From a bacterium (GTDB lineage Bacteria > Nitrospinota_A > UBA7883 > JACRGQ01), in contig JAKAGL010000129.1 in the NCBI GenBank assembly GCA_021815535.1, positions 1 to 6,709 on the forward strand: 6,709 nucleotides of DNA. The letters run 5' to 3'. This document shows, one piece after another, positions 1 to 5,794 of this stretch (positions are counted from its first letter, which is position 1; the number at the start of each line of letters is the position of its first letter). The translations under genes and the position numbers were made by a program. Under the pieces are notes generated by a model that made no database searches, was not told where the DNA came from, and worked only from the letters and a program-made list of their open reading frames with translations.

Positions 1-110
1 TTGCCGCGGTAATCGAAAGGGACTTTGAGGGACGGCACGGGGACGTTGGTTCCCGCGCGGAGCGTCAGATCGGGGCCGGAACCGTGATGCCACAGTCGCC
101 GCGCCTGCAT
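1..110 (-). CDS. Possible 5' end of a leftward gene, cut by window edge
   Basis: From an ATG at 110-108 the minus strand reads 36 codons to the left edge without a stop. The peptide begins MQARRLWHHGSG and continues with a strand-like stretch including DLTLRAGTNVPVP and SLKVPFDYRG. Third codon positions are mostly G or C (28 of 36), as in the neighbouring genes. The frame would be divergent from the DUF115 gene, with 48 bp between the two starts. No Shine-Dalgarno sits close to the ATG; an AAGG lies about 12 nt upstream. The frame also stays open upstream of the ATG, so the start is uncertain. I do not recognise the family. The opposite strand is also open here, so this may be chance in GC-rich DNA. 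Confidence 0.3.
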   Translation of the reverse strand, partial: MQARRLWHHGSGPDLTLRAGTNVPVPSLKVPFDYRG

Positions 111-117
111 GGAGGCA

Positions 118-147
118 TTGACCTTGCGCCGCGTGACGTGCAAAAAT
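118..147 (+). promoter_or_regulatory. Candidate promoter for the DUF115 gene
   Basis: TTGACC at 118-123 matches the -35 consensus in five of six bases. It is followed by an 18 bp spacer and AAAAAT at 142-147, four of six for the -10. Transcription would start near 154, only about five bases before the ATG at 159. This would explain why no Shine-Dalgarno is visible. The -10 match is weak. Confidence 0.3.
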
Positions 148-158
148 CCCTTAAGCCA

Positions 159-1604
159 ATGAATTTTTTCAACAGCAACTGCCGATTTCTTCCGCCGGAC
201 GTTATACGCATGGCGGAAACACAGCCGCCAGCGGCGGCTGAAATGGCGAAATCGGGCGATCCCACGCTGAGAGTTAACGGCGTGGCGGTCGCTTCCGGCG
301 TGGATCCCCGCGCGGAAGGGGGGAAATTCGCCGCCGCCGCGGATGGTAAACACCGAGTGCTGGTCTACGGCTTTGGCCTCGGGTATCACCTCGAGGCGTT
401 GCTTGCCTCCCCCGCCTTGCAAAAGTTGGCGGTTGTGGAAGCAAACCCGAAACTGATGCGGGCCGCATTGCAAAGCCGCGATCTTGCCGCGGTATTGGGC
501 GACCCGCGGCTGTCGCTGATTGCCGCCGATGCCGAAGAGCCGGTGGTGGCGCGGCTGGCGGAACTGCTGGCCTCGGGCGGGGATTATGAAATCCTTATTC
601 ATCAGCCGTCGTTCCGCCTGTTGCCGGAGTCCTTCGCCCATCTGCGCAATATTCTGGAAACCATACAATCAGGGCGCCGGTACGCCGCTTTCTTCCGTGA
701 ACAGGAACGGCGCAACATTGTCGCGAATATTCCGGCCATTGCCGCAAGTCCCGGCGTGAGGCGCCTTTTTGCCGCGTTTGCCGGGAAACCGGCGGTGGTG
801 GCGGGGGCCGGGCCGTCGCTGGACCGTGCGTTGCGCCACCTTGACCGGTTGCAGCACCGCGCCCACATCATCGCGGTGGATACGGCCGCCGCCGTTCTGG
901 CCCGCAATGGCATCCGTTCTCACGCTGTCATCTCGGCCGATCCACAGCCGATGTCGGTTTTCCATCTTGCCGCCGGAATGCCGGATGCGCCGCTTATCTT
1001 CATTCCCACCACCCACCCGGCGGTGGTGGCGATGTACCAGGGGCGGCGTTATCTGATGCTGCAGGAGCGGCACACTTTGTTCGCCGGGGCCGAGGCGTTG
1101 CTGCCCGGCCGGGGAAGCTCCGGCGCGGGGGGATCGGTGTCGTGCCTGGCGCTTGATATGCTTGTGCGGGCCGGTGCGGGACCGCTCTTTTTCGCCGGCC
1201 AGGATTTTGCTTTCTCCAACGGGATGCCGTACAACCGCGACACCCTTGCCGAATATGCAACCGAAGCCCCGCTATATGCCGCTGGCGGGCGCGGCATGCT
1301 GGACGAGGCGTTTGGATTCGCGCCGCATCTTACGGTGCCGCTGGAAGGGGGAGGGGAAGGGGTGACCGGCGCCAATCTGCGCGGCTACCTCCAGACGTTC
1401 AACGAGCTTATCGCCGCCGCCCATCGGACGCGGTTCTTCAACCTGGATTCGCGCGGCGCCGTCATCCGCGGGTGCAGAAATCTGGCGTCTTCCGCCGAAG
1501 CGTTGCGCGATGGTTTTGCGCTTGAGGCGGCGCCATTGCCGGTCTTCGAGGAAGTACCCGACGCGGCATTGGAAACGGCGTTGCTGAGATCAGTCGCGGA
1601 ATAA
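159..1604 (+). CDS. DUF115 / MptE-like motility accessory factor (MAF family) protein
   Basis: This 481-residue protein is a DUF115 (PF01973, MAF/MptE-like) member. In bacteria the family is tied to flagellin glycosylation with nonulosonic acids and to motility; a cytoplasmic role in transfer of the activated sugar is inferred, not shown. Numbering from the ATG at 159, a Rossmann-like segment YGFGLGYHLEAL (70-81) and VVEANP (92-97) precede the core. The core shows GAGPSLD (216-222), ISADPQP (around D261), GGSVS (324-328) and GQDFAF (from 347), the usual family signatures. I chose ATG 159 because MNFFNSN followed by the AKSGDPTLRVNG segment resembles family N-termini. The frame is open upstream, with GTG 84 and ATG 87 as alternatives; ATG 210 is a shorter one. 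None has a clear Shine-Dalgarno. The 3' end overlaps nadC tail to tail. No flagellin or sugar-biosynthesis gene is in view, so its substrate is unknown. Confidence 0.85.
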   Translation: MNFFNSNCRFLPPDVIRMAETQPPAAAEMAKSGDPTLRVNGVAVASGVDPRAEGGKFAAAADGKHRVLVYGFGLGYHLEALLASPALQKLAVVEANPKLMRAALQSRDLAAVLGDPRLSLIAADAEEPVVARLAELLASGGDYEILIHQPSFRLLPESFAHLRNILETIQSGRRYAAFFREQERRNIVANIPAIAASPGVRRLFAAFAGKPAVVAGAGPSLDRALRHLDRLQHRAHIIAVDTAAAVLARNGIRSHAVISADPQPMSVFHLAAGMPDAPLIFIPTTHPAVVAMYQGRRYLMLQERHTLFAGAEALLPGRGSSGAGGSVSCLALDMLVRAGAGPLFFAGQDFAFSNGMPYNRDTLAEYATEAPLYAAGGRGMLDEAFGFAPHLTVPLEGGGEGVTGANLRGYLQTFNELIAAAHRTRFFNLDSRGAVIRGCRNLASSAEALRDGFALEAAPLPVFEEVPDAALETALLRSVAE

Positions 1605-2435
1605 GAGCGAAATGTCCGCCGCCGTGGCGGAATGCGTAAGGGCGCCGACCGATATCCGGTCCACTCCAGTCCGCGCGAATCGTTTCACCGTTCTCAGGTT
1701 CACGCCTCCGGAAACTTCCACCAGCGCACGGCCATTGATGAGCTTCACCATCGCGCGCGCCTGCGCGGGGGTCATATTGTCCAGCAGCAGGATGTCCACT
1801 CCCGCGCGCAATCCCTGCATCACTTCATCCCGGTTGGTCACTTCAAGTATCACCGGGCGTTTGCGCATCCGTTTTACCCTGGCAACAGCGTTGGCGATGC
1901 CGCCTGCGGCGCGGATGTGGTTTTCTTTTATCAGCGGCATGTGGGCGAGGTCCATCCGGTGATTCTGGCCGCCGCCGCAGCGGACCGCATATTTTTCCAT
2001 CAGCCGCAGGCCGGGGGTTGTCTTGCGCGTGTCGAGTATGGCGGCTTTTGATCCTTCCGCCTCTTTCACGAAACGGGCGGTGAGCGTGGCGATGCCGCAC
2101 AGCCGTTGCAGATAGTTGAGCGCCACGCGTTCGGCCCGCAGAATGGCCGCGCTTTTCCCGCGGAGCGAGATGATCACGTTTCCTTTCTTGACGGTTTGGC
2201 CGTCCTTATAGTGCGGAATCACCCGGATTGTTCTATCCACCATCCGCATGACGGCGGCAAAAACCGGCAGCCCCGCCAACGTCAAATCCTGTTTTGCGAT
2301 GACCGCCGCTTCGCCGGTCTGGCCCTTTATTACACAGGCCGATGTGGTAATATCGTTGTGGCAGGCGTCTTCCTTCAAGGCGTCCTTAAGGGAAGGGGTT
2401 ATGTCATGCAGGAGCTTTTGTATGTTCACCGTCAC
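1590..2435 (-). CDS. nadC: Nicotinate-nucleotide pyrophosphorylase (carboxylating), quinolinate phosphoribosyltransferase
   Basis: NadC converts quinolinate and PRPP to nicotinate mononucleotide, CO2 and pyrophosphate in de novo NAD synthesis. The protein is 281 residues, the usual family length. Visible motifs, in order: EDACHNDITT (22-31) in the N-terminal domain; ERVALNYLQRLCGIAT (102-117); LDTRKTTPGLR (134-144); KYAVRCGGGQNHR (148-160); LIKENHI (168-174); LEVTN with E198; LLLDNM (216-221); VSGGV (241-245); SVGALTHS (262-269). These supply the Arg, Lys, His, Glu and Asp residues that bind quinolinate and PRPP in the family. The N-terminal ED-x-G-x-GDIT motif has lost both glycines (ED-A-C-H-N-DIT). 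Translation starts at a GTG without Shine-Dalgarno; a TAAAAT box lies 8 nt upstream, so the mRNA may be leaderless. It is divergent from the cyclase gene and overlaps the DUF115 stop by 15 bp. nadA and nadB are not in the window. Confidence 0.95.
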   Translation of the reverse strand: MTVNIQKLLHDITPSLKDALKEDACHNDITTSACVIKGQTGEAAVIAKQDLTLAGLPVFAAVMRMVDRTIRVIPHYKDGQTVKKGNVIISLRGKSAAILRAERVALNYLQRLCGIATLTARFVKEAEGSKAAILDTRKTTPGLRLMEKYAVRCGGGQNHRMDLAHMPLIKENHIRAAGGIANAVARVKRMRKRPVILEVTNRDEVMQGLRAGVDILLLDNMTPAQARAMVKLINGRALVEVSGGVNLRTVKRFARTGVDRISVGALTHSATAADISLLFRD

Positions 2436-2443
2436 TAAAAGCT

Positions 2444-2449
2444 ATTTTA
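2444..2449 (-). promoter_or_regulatory. Candidate -10 box of nadC
   Basis: On the minus strand TAAAAT (five of six to TATAAT) ends 8 nt before the nadC GTG. The upstream DNA is T-rich, with no good -35 at 16-18 bp (best three of six). If used, the transcript would begin at or within a base or two of the start codon. Confidence 0.35.
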
Positions 2450-2479
2450 AAAGCGCCGAAAAGTAAATAAAAAAGGGAC

Positions 2480-2507
2480 TTGGCTGCATAGCGAATTGAG
2501 GTAGAAT
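2480..2507 (+). promoter_or_regulatory. Candidate promoter of the diguanylate cyclase gene
   Basis: TTGGCT at 2480-2485 (four of six) is separated by 16 bp from TAGAAT at 2502-2507 (five of six). The -10 ends 8 nt before the ATG at 2516, giving an almost leaderless transcript. A GAGG at 2498-2501 is 14 nt from the ATG, too far for a normal ribosome site, and it would lie upstream of the transcript start. Confidence 0.45.
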
Positions 2508-2515
2508 TTGCCCTT

Positions 2516-3412
2516 ATGACTGTAATGACCAACTCGCGGGTTCTGGTGGTGGAGGACAGCCCCCAGATGCTTAATCTCATCCGGACGATCCTTCTGCGCG
2601 CCGGATTCGAGGTGGCGACCGGGTCCAACGGCAAGGAAGGGCTTGCCGCGGTTGAATCGAGCAATGTGGACCTGATCATTTCCGATATCATGATGCCGGA
2701 GATGGACGGTTTCCAGTTCTGCCAGGAAGTGCGCAAGAACAGCCGCATCAGCAACATCCCGTTCATATTCCTTTCCGCGCGGGGCGGCATACAGGACAAA
2801 ATGAGCGGTTTCCAGGATGGCGCGGACGACTATATCACCAAGCCGTTCGATCCGAACGAGCTGGTGATGCGGGTGACCGCGATGCTCATGCGCTCATCGC
2901 GCTACCGTATGGAGGCCTACACCGATTCGCTCACCGGCTTGAGCAACCGCCGTTACTTTGACAAAAAACTGGGCGAGATGGTTTCCCATGCGCACCGCTA
3001 CAAACAGCCGTTTTCACTGGCGATGCTGGACATCGACTTTTTCAAGGATTTCAACGACAAGTACGGCCATCTGGTGGGCGACCAGGTGCTGATCCATCTG
3101 GGAAAGTTCCTGCGCGATGAACTGCGCGATTCAGACTTCTCCTGCCGCTACGGCGGCGAGGAATTCGTCATAATTTTGCCCGATACCACGAAAGAGAGCG
3201 CGTTCCATCTGGTGGACCGTCTGCGCAAAAAGTTTGCCGAAACGTCCCTGCCCCACGAAGGGAGCAATTATCAGGTGACCTTCAGCATCGGCCTCGCCGA
3301 ATACCCCACCGACGCGGATACCGCCCGCGAAATGGTTAAGTGCGCCGATGATGCCCTCTATGAATCCAAGACCGCCGGGCGCAACGCCACCACCGTTTAC
3401 CATAAAAAATAA
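2516..3412 (+). CDS. Response regulator diguanylate cyclase (REC-GGDEF)
   Basis: This 298-residue protein has an N-terminal receiver domain (about 7-125) joined by a short linker to a GGDEF domain (about 135-296). It should make cyclic di-GMP from two GTP when phosphorylated by a partner histidine kinase. The receiver has the acidic pair E13/D14, phospho-acceptor D57 in SDIMMPEMDG, S87 and K109 in TKPF. The GGDEF domain has DSLTGLSNRRYF (137-148), the metal-binding D172 in LDIDFFK, N180 and D181, and the active signature GGEEF (213-217). An RxxD inhibitory I-site (R204 to D207) lies exactly five residues before GGEEF, so product inhibition is expected. There is no signal peptide or membrane segment; the protein is cytoplasmic. 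It has one receiver, as in WspR, not two as in PleD. No kinase gene is adjacent, so the input is unknown. A second in-frame ATG at 2525 is possible. Confidence 0.93.
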   Translation: MTVMTNSRVLVVEDSPQMLNLIRTILLRAGFEVATGSNGKEGLAAVESSNVDLIISDIMMPEMDGFQFCQEVRKNSRISNIPFIFLSARGGIQDKMSGFQDGADDYITKPFDPNELVMRVTAMLMRSSRYRMEAYTDSLTGLSNRRYFDKKLGEMVSHAHRYKQPFSLAMLDIDFFKDFNDKYGHLVGDQVLIHLGKFLRDELRDSDFSCRYGGEEFVIILPDTTKESAFHLVDRLRKKFAETSLPHEGSNYQVTFSIGLAEYPTDADTAREMVKCADDALYESKTAGRNATTVYHKK

Positions 3413-3446
3413 TTTCCTGGATCAGCGCCCCGCAGAGTTCACGCCG

Positions 3447-3463
3447 AAAAAAAAAGGGGGGGG
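3447..3463. repeat. A9G8 homopolymer junction
   Basis: Nine A residues (3447-3455) are followed directly by eight G residues (3456-3463), abutting the stop codon of the leftward acetyltransferase gene. On that gene's strand this reads C8 then T9. No G-rich partner upstream can fold with the C run, so it is not a clear intrinsic terminator, though the T9 could weaken elongation. Such runs are prone to slippage and to sequencing error. Confidence 0.8.
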
Positions 3464-3934
3464 TCAGCCTTCGCCAGCGGGCGCCAGCGAAATCGAAACG
3501 GCCGATTCGTCGCAATCGGGGAACTTGTGGCACCGTACGCAGTCGGACCATATTTTGTGCGGCAAGGTCTGCTTGTCGATTTCCTTGAAGCCCAGCCGCG
3601 TGAAAAATCCCGGCACGTAGGTGAGGGCGAACAGTTCCTTGACGCCGATTTCCCGCGCGGTCGCCACGCACCGTTCAACCAGCTGGCCCCCGATCCCTTT
3701 CTTCTGCTCGCTCTCTTCCACCACCAGCGAGCGGATCTCGGCGATGTCCTCCCACACCACGGTAAGCGCGGCGGCGCCGATCACCCGGCCGGATCCATCT
3801 TCGTATATATAGAAGTCCCGTATCCGCTCATAGATATCGTTGAGCGAGCGGTGCAGCATTTTTCCCTTATCGGCCCAATGGCGGATAAGCCGCAGGATGT
3901 CCTTGGTGTCGGAGAGCTTCGCTTGCCGTATCAC
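3464..3934 (-). CDS. GNAT N-acetyltransferase, short N-acetylglutamate-synthase-like (COG1246 type)
   Basis: This 156-residue protein is a single GNAT domain resembling the stand-alone ArgA-like acetyltransferases, which are thought to acetylate glutamate with acetyl-CoA in arginine synthesis. The substrate is inferred from family. Visible are RHWADKGKMLHRSL (18-31), WEDIAEIRSL (61-70), the acetyl-CoA pyrophosphate loop QKKGIGGQL (77-85), FALTYVPGFFTRLGF (102-116) and the family C-terminal block LPHKIWSDC-x2-C-HKFPDCDE (124-143), with Cys132, Cys135 and Cys141. It is a cytoplasmic protein. The GTG start fits the usual family N-terminus (MIRQAKLSDTKDI). This GTG overlaps the TGA of a nine-codon upstream frame (GTGA), and no good Shine-Dalgarno is seen. 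It converges on the cyclase gene with 51 bp between stops. No arg genes are in view. Confidence 0.88.
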   Translation of the reverse strand: MIRQAKLSDTKDILRLIRHWADKGKMLHRSLNDIYERIRDFYIYEDGSGRVIGAAALTVVWEDIAEIRSLVVEESEQKKGIGGQLVERCVATAREIGVKELFALTYVPGFFTRLGFKEIDKQTLPHKIWSDCVRCHKFPDCDESAVSISLAPAGEG

Positions 3935-3973
3935 CGCGCCGTGGCCTGCATGAGTTCCATAGGGGGAAGTATA
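3931..3973 (-). promoter_or_regulatory. Candidate acetyltransferase promoter with a nine-codon upstream frame
   Basis: On the minus strand TATACT (3973-3968, five of six for a -10) is followed after 7 nt by ATG (3960-3958). This opens a nine-codon frame, MELMQATAR, whose TGA (3933-3931) overlaps the acetyltransferase GTG (3934-3932) as GTGA. Transcription from this box would begin at or next to the ATG, so the small frame would be leaderless and could deliver ribosomes to the GTG. No good -35 is visible. The arrangement is seen directly; its use is inference. Confidence 0.3.
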
Positions 3974-3978
3974 ACGCC

Positions 3979-3990
3979 GGTGAAATCACC
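3979..3990. promoter_or_regulatory. Palindrome GGTGA-AA-TCACC, possible operator
   Basis: A perfect 5+2+5 bp inverted repeat lies 5 bp upstream (on the minus strand) of the TATACT box of the acetyltransferase gene, within what would be its -35/-10 spacer. That position would suit a repressor site. It is short enough to occur by chance, and no second copy was found in the window. Confidence 0.25.
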
Positions 3991-3998
3991 CGCGCATA

Positions 3999-4068
3999 TT
4001 TTTTTTCGCCGCGCCGCCATCTCGCCAGGCGCGGCGTATCCGGTTCCCGCCGCATTCCCGAAAAAAAA
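3999..4068. repeat. Nested inverted repeat between divergent genes
   Basis: The inner arms are CGCCGCGCC (4007-4015) and GGCGCGGCG (4028-4036), nine perfect base pairs around a 12 nt loop. The outer arms are TTTTTTTTCG (3999-4008) and CGAAAAAAAA (4059-4068), ten perfect base pairs overlapping the inner left arm by two bases. On both strands the T run precedes the GC stem and the A run follows it, the reverse of a Rho-independent terminator. The A and T tracts could bend the DNA, and the A8 tract may also serve the downstream promoter. Confidence 0.55.
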
Positions 4069-4103
4069 CGTATCTTGAATGCAAGGCCCGGAACTGTTAC
4101 AAT
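4061..4103 (+). promoter_or_regulatory. Strong sigma70-type promoter of the carboxyltransferase gene
   Basis: TTGAAT (4075-4080) and TACAAT (4098-4103) have an ideal 17 bp spacer and match consensus in four and five of six bases. An A8 tract at 4061-4068 lies at about -49 to -42 relative to a start near 4110, where an UP element would be. The leader would be about 140 nt to GTG 4250, or about 68 nt to ATG 4178. It holds AATTC-cctt-GAATT (4119-4132) and the pair TTGACG (4131-4136)/CGTCAA (4158-4163). No known riboswitch is recognised. Confidence 0.6.
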
Positions 4104-4239
4104 CCCCCCCCGGTGCATAATTCCCTTGAATTGACGCCATTGACCCGGATTTACGGTCGTCAAGGCGGGGGCGGGTGATGGAATATGCGCGGCAAAAACA
4201 AATGGATGGGAAAAACAGTGGGGATTTCCCTGCACAGTT

Positions 4240-4252
4240 GGAGCGGACAGTG
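4240..4252 (+). promoter_or_regulatory. Ribosome binding site favouring the internal GTG start
   Basis: GGAG at 4240-4243 lies 6 nt before the in-frame GTG at 4250. This is better placed than anything before GTG 4175, ATG 4178 or ATG 4202, where only a G-rich tract lies upstream of 4175-4178. It supports MSGRKIYITEVALRD as the N-terminus, which matches the family. Confidence 0.55.
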
Positions 4253-5737
4253 AGCGGGCGGAAAATATATATAACTGAAGTGGCGTTACGCGACGCGCAT
4301 CAGTCGCTGCTGGCCACCCGTATGCGCACCGAGGAAATGCTCCCGATCGCCGAAGAGATGGACAAAGCCGGCTACTGGTCGGTGGAGATGTGGGGCGGCG
4401 CCACCTTCGACGCCTGCATCCGGTTCCTGAATGAAGACCCGTGGGAGCGCGTACGCCTCCTGCGAAAAAAAATGCCGAATACCCGCTTCCAGATGCTGTT
4501 GCGCGGCCAAAACCTGCTGGGCTATCGTCATTATGCCGATGATGTGGTGGCGCGCTTCGTCGAATTGTCGGCGGATGCCGGCATCGACATCTTCCGCATT
4601 TTCGATGCGCTCAACGATATGCGCAACCTTACCGCCGCTTTTAAGGCGGTCAAAAAGGCGGGCAAGCATGTCGAGGGAACCATCAGTTACACCACCAGCC
4701 CCCTGCACAGCACTGCGGTATTCGTCGATCTGGCGGTTGAACTGGAGAAGATGGGCTCCGATACGATCTGCATCAAGGATATGGCCGGTCTGCTCGCCCC
4801 CGAGGCGGCGTACACCCTTATCAGCGAAATAAAGCACCGCGGCGTAAAAGCGCCGTTGCACCTGCACAGCCACTGCACCAGCGGTTTTGCGAATATGACG
4901 TTTGTCCGCGCCATTCAGGCCGGGGTGGACATTCTGGACTGCGCCACCAGCGCGCTCTCGCAGGGGCCGTCACATCCGCCCACCGAAACCGTGGTGGCGA
5001 TGTTGCAGGGAACCGCGCACGATACCGGCCTCGATCTCGACCGGCTGATCGGCATCGGCCGCTACTTCGCCGATGTACGGCGGAAATACAAAAAGTTTGA
5101 ATCCACTTTCACCGGCGTCGATGTGAACATCCTCAAGTCGCAGATACCCGGCGGAATGATCAGCAACCTGGAAAACCAGCTCAAGCAGCAAAAGGCGCTG
5201 GACCGGCTCAACGAAGTGATCGAGGAGATCCCCCGGGTACGCGCCGATCTCGGCTATCTGCCGCTGGTCACGCCGACCTCGCAGATCGTGGGAACGCAGG
5301 CGGTGTTGAACGTTATCACCCGCGAACGGTACAAAGTGATTGCGAATGAAACCCGCGAGATACTCCGCGGCCGTTACGGCAGGCTGCCCGGCCCGGTGAA
5401 TGAGGAGTTGAAGCAGAGGGTGCTGAAAGGGGAGGAGCCGATCACCTGCCGCCCCGCCGATATTTTGGAGCCGGAGATGGAAAAACTGCACCTGCGCTAT
5501 CCCGATATGAGCGATGAGGATGTTATGGTGACGGCGCTCTTTCCGCAGGTGGCCCAAAAATATTTTCAGCAACGCGGCACCACGCCCCCCGAGTTCGAAA
5601 ACTTCGGAATGGAAGAGAGCGTGGTTCAGCCTCCGCCCGCGCCGGTCAACCAGCAGAAGAGCGGTCCGGTGTCGATCCCCGCGTCGATCGGCCGCGTACG
5701 CCCCAGCGTTCCGCGGGCGGGCGCACAAGGCATCTAG
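4250..5737 (+). CDS. oadA: Biotin-dependent carboxyltransferase subunit (oxaloacetate decarboxylase alpha / pyruvate carboxylase subunit B) lacking the biotin domain
   Basis: The protein moves CO2 between carboxybiotin and pyruvate/oxaloacetate, in either oxaloacetate decarboxylase or two-subunit pyruvate carboxylase. Numbered from GTG 4250 (495 residues), the TIM-barrel has LRDAHQS (13-19, metal ligand D15), EMWGGATFD (46-54), LLRGQNLLGY (83-92), FRIFDALND (115-123), IKDMAG with active-site K176, and HLHSHCTSG with metal-ligand H204/H206. The conserved PYC_OADA domain follows from IPGGM (299-303) to about 455. The spacing agrees closely with well-studied OadA proteins (D17, K178, H207, H209, from memory), which favours this start. 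GTG 4175 or ATG 4178 would add about 25 unconserved residues. The protein ends in a Pro-rich tail (459-495). It has no biotinyl domain and no MKM-type lysine, while full-length relatives run to about 600 residues. A separate biotin carrier is therefore needed. No oadB, oadG, pycA or carrier gene is adjacent, so decarboxylase and carboxylase roles cannot be separated. Confidence 0.93.
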   Translation: MSGRKIYITEVALRDAHQSLLATRMRTEEMLPIAEEMDKAGYWSVEMWGGATFDACIRFLNEDPWERVRLLRKKMPNTRFQMLLRGQNLLGYRHYADDVVARFVELSADAGIDIFRIFDALNDMRNLTAAFKAVKKAGKHVEGTISYTTSPLHSTAVFVDLAVELEKMGSDTICIKDMAGLLAPEAAYTLISEIKHRGVKAPLHLHSHCTSGFANMTFVRAIQAGVDILDCATSALSQGPSHPPTETVVAMLQGTAHDTGLDLDRLIGIGRYFADVRRKYKKFESTFTGVDVNILKSQIPGGMISNLENQLKQQKALDRLNEVIEEIPRVRADLGYLPLVTPTSQIVGTQAVLNVITRERYKVIANETREILRGRYGRLPGPVNEELKQRVLKGEEPITCRPADILEPEMEKLHLRYPDMSDEDVMVTALFPQVAQKYFQQRGTTPPEFENFGMEESVVQPPPAPVNQQKSGPVSIPASIGRVRPSVPRAGAQGI

Positions 5738-5794
5738 CGCCGCCAGGGCCGTTCCTGCAGGCGTTCATCGCCGAGTTTCCCTTTTTCGCGTTTG

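Noticed and set aside
3..158. Extension of the DUF115 frame upstream to the left edge
   Set aside because: The frame is open, but the added residues do not resemble family N-termini and overlap a promoter-like element; chance openness in GC-rich DNA is likelier.
3440..3470. Terminator for the acetyltransferase at the C8T9 tract
   Set aside because: There is a T9 run but no G-rich arm able to pair with the C run, so no stable stem directly precedes it.
3999..4036. Rho-independent terminator at the GC stem with T8
   Set aside because: The T run precedes the stem on the plus strand and an A run follows it on the minus strand, so neither strand has a stem followed by U residues.
3527..4078. Rightward open frame (183 codons) across the acetyltransferase and its upstream region
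   Set aside because: It is antisense to a conserved GNAT domain and runs through the promoter and inverted-repeat region without a plausible domain.
3931..4140. Leftward open frame of 69 codons ending at the acetyltransferase start
   Set aside because: It spans the strong rightward promoter, the inverted repeat and the palindrome; its composition is not protein-like. Only its last nine codons are noted, as a possible leader frame.
4970..5728. Long leftward open frame (252 codons) opposite the carboxyltransferase gene
   Set aside because: It is an antisense reading of a clearly conserved gene in GC-rich DNA, with His/Arg/Gly-heavy composition and no recognisable motif.
5738..5794. Hidden biotin carrier domain or terminator after the carboxyltransferase
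   Set aside because: No frame shows an MKM-like motif or room for a domain, and no stem with a following T run was found. The 8 bp palindrome CCTGCAGG at 5754-5761 is too short to interpret.
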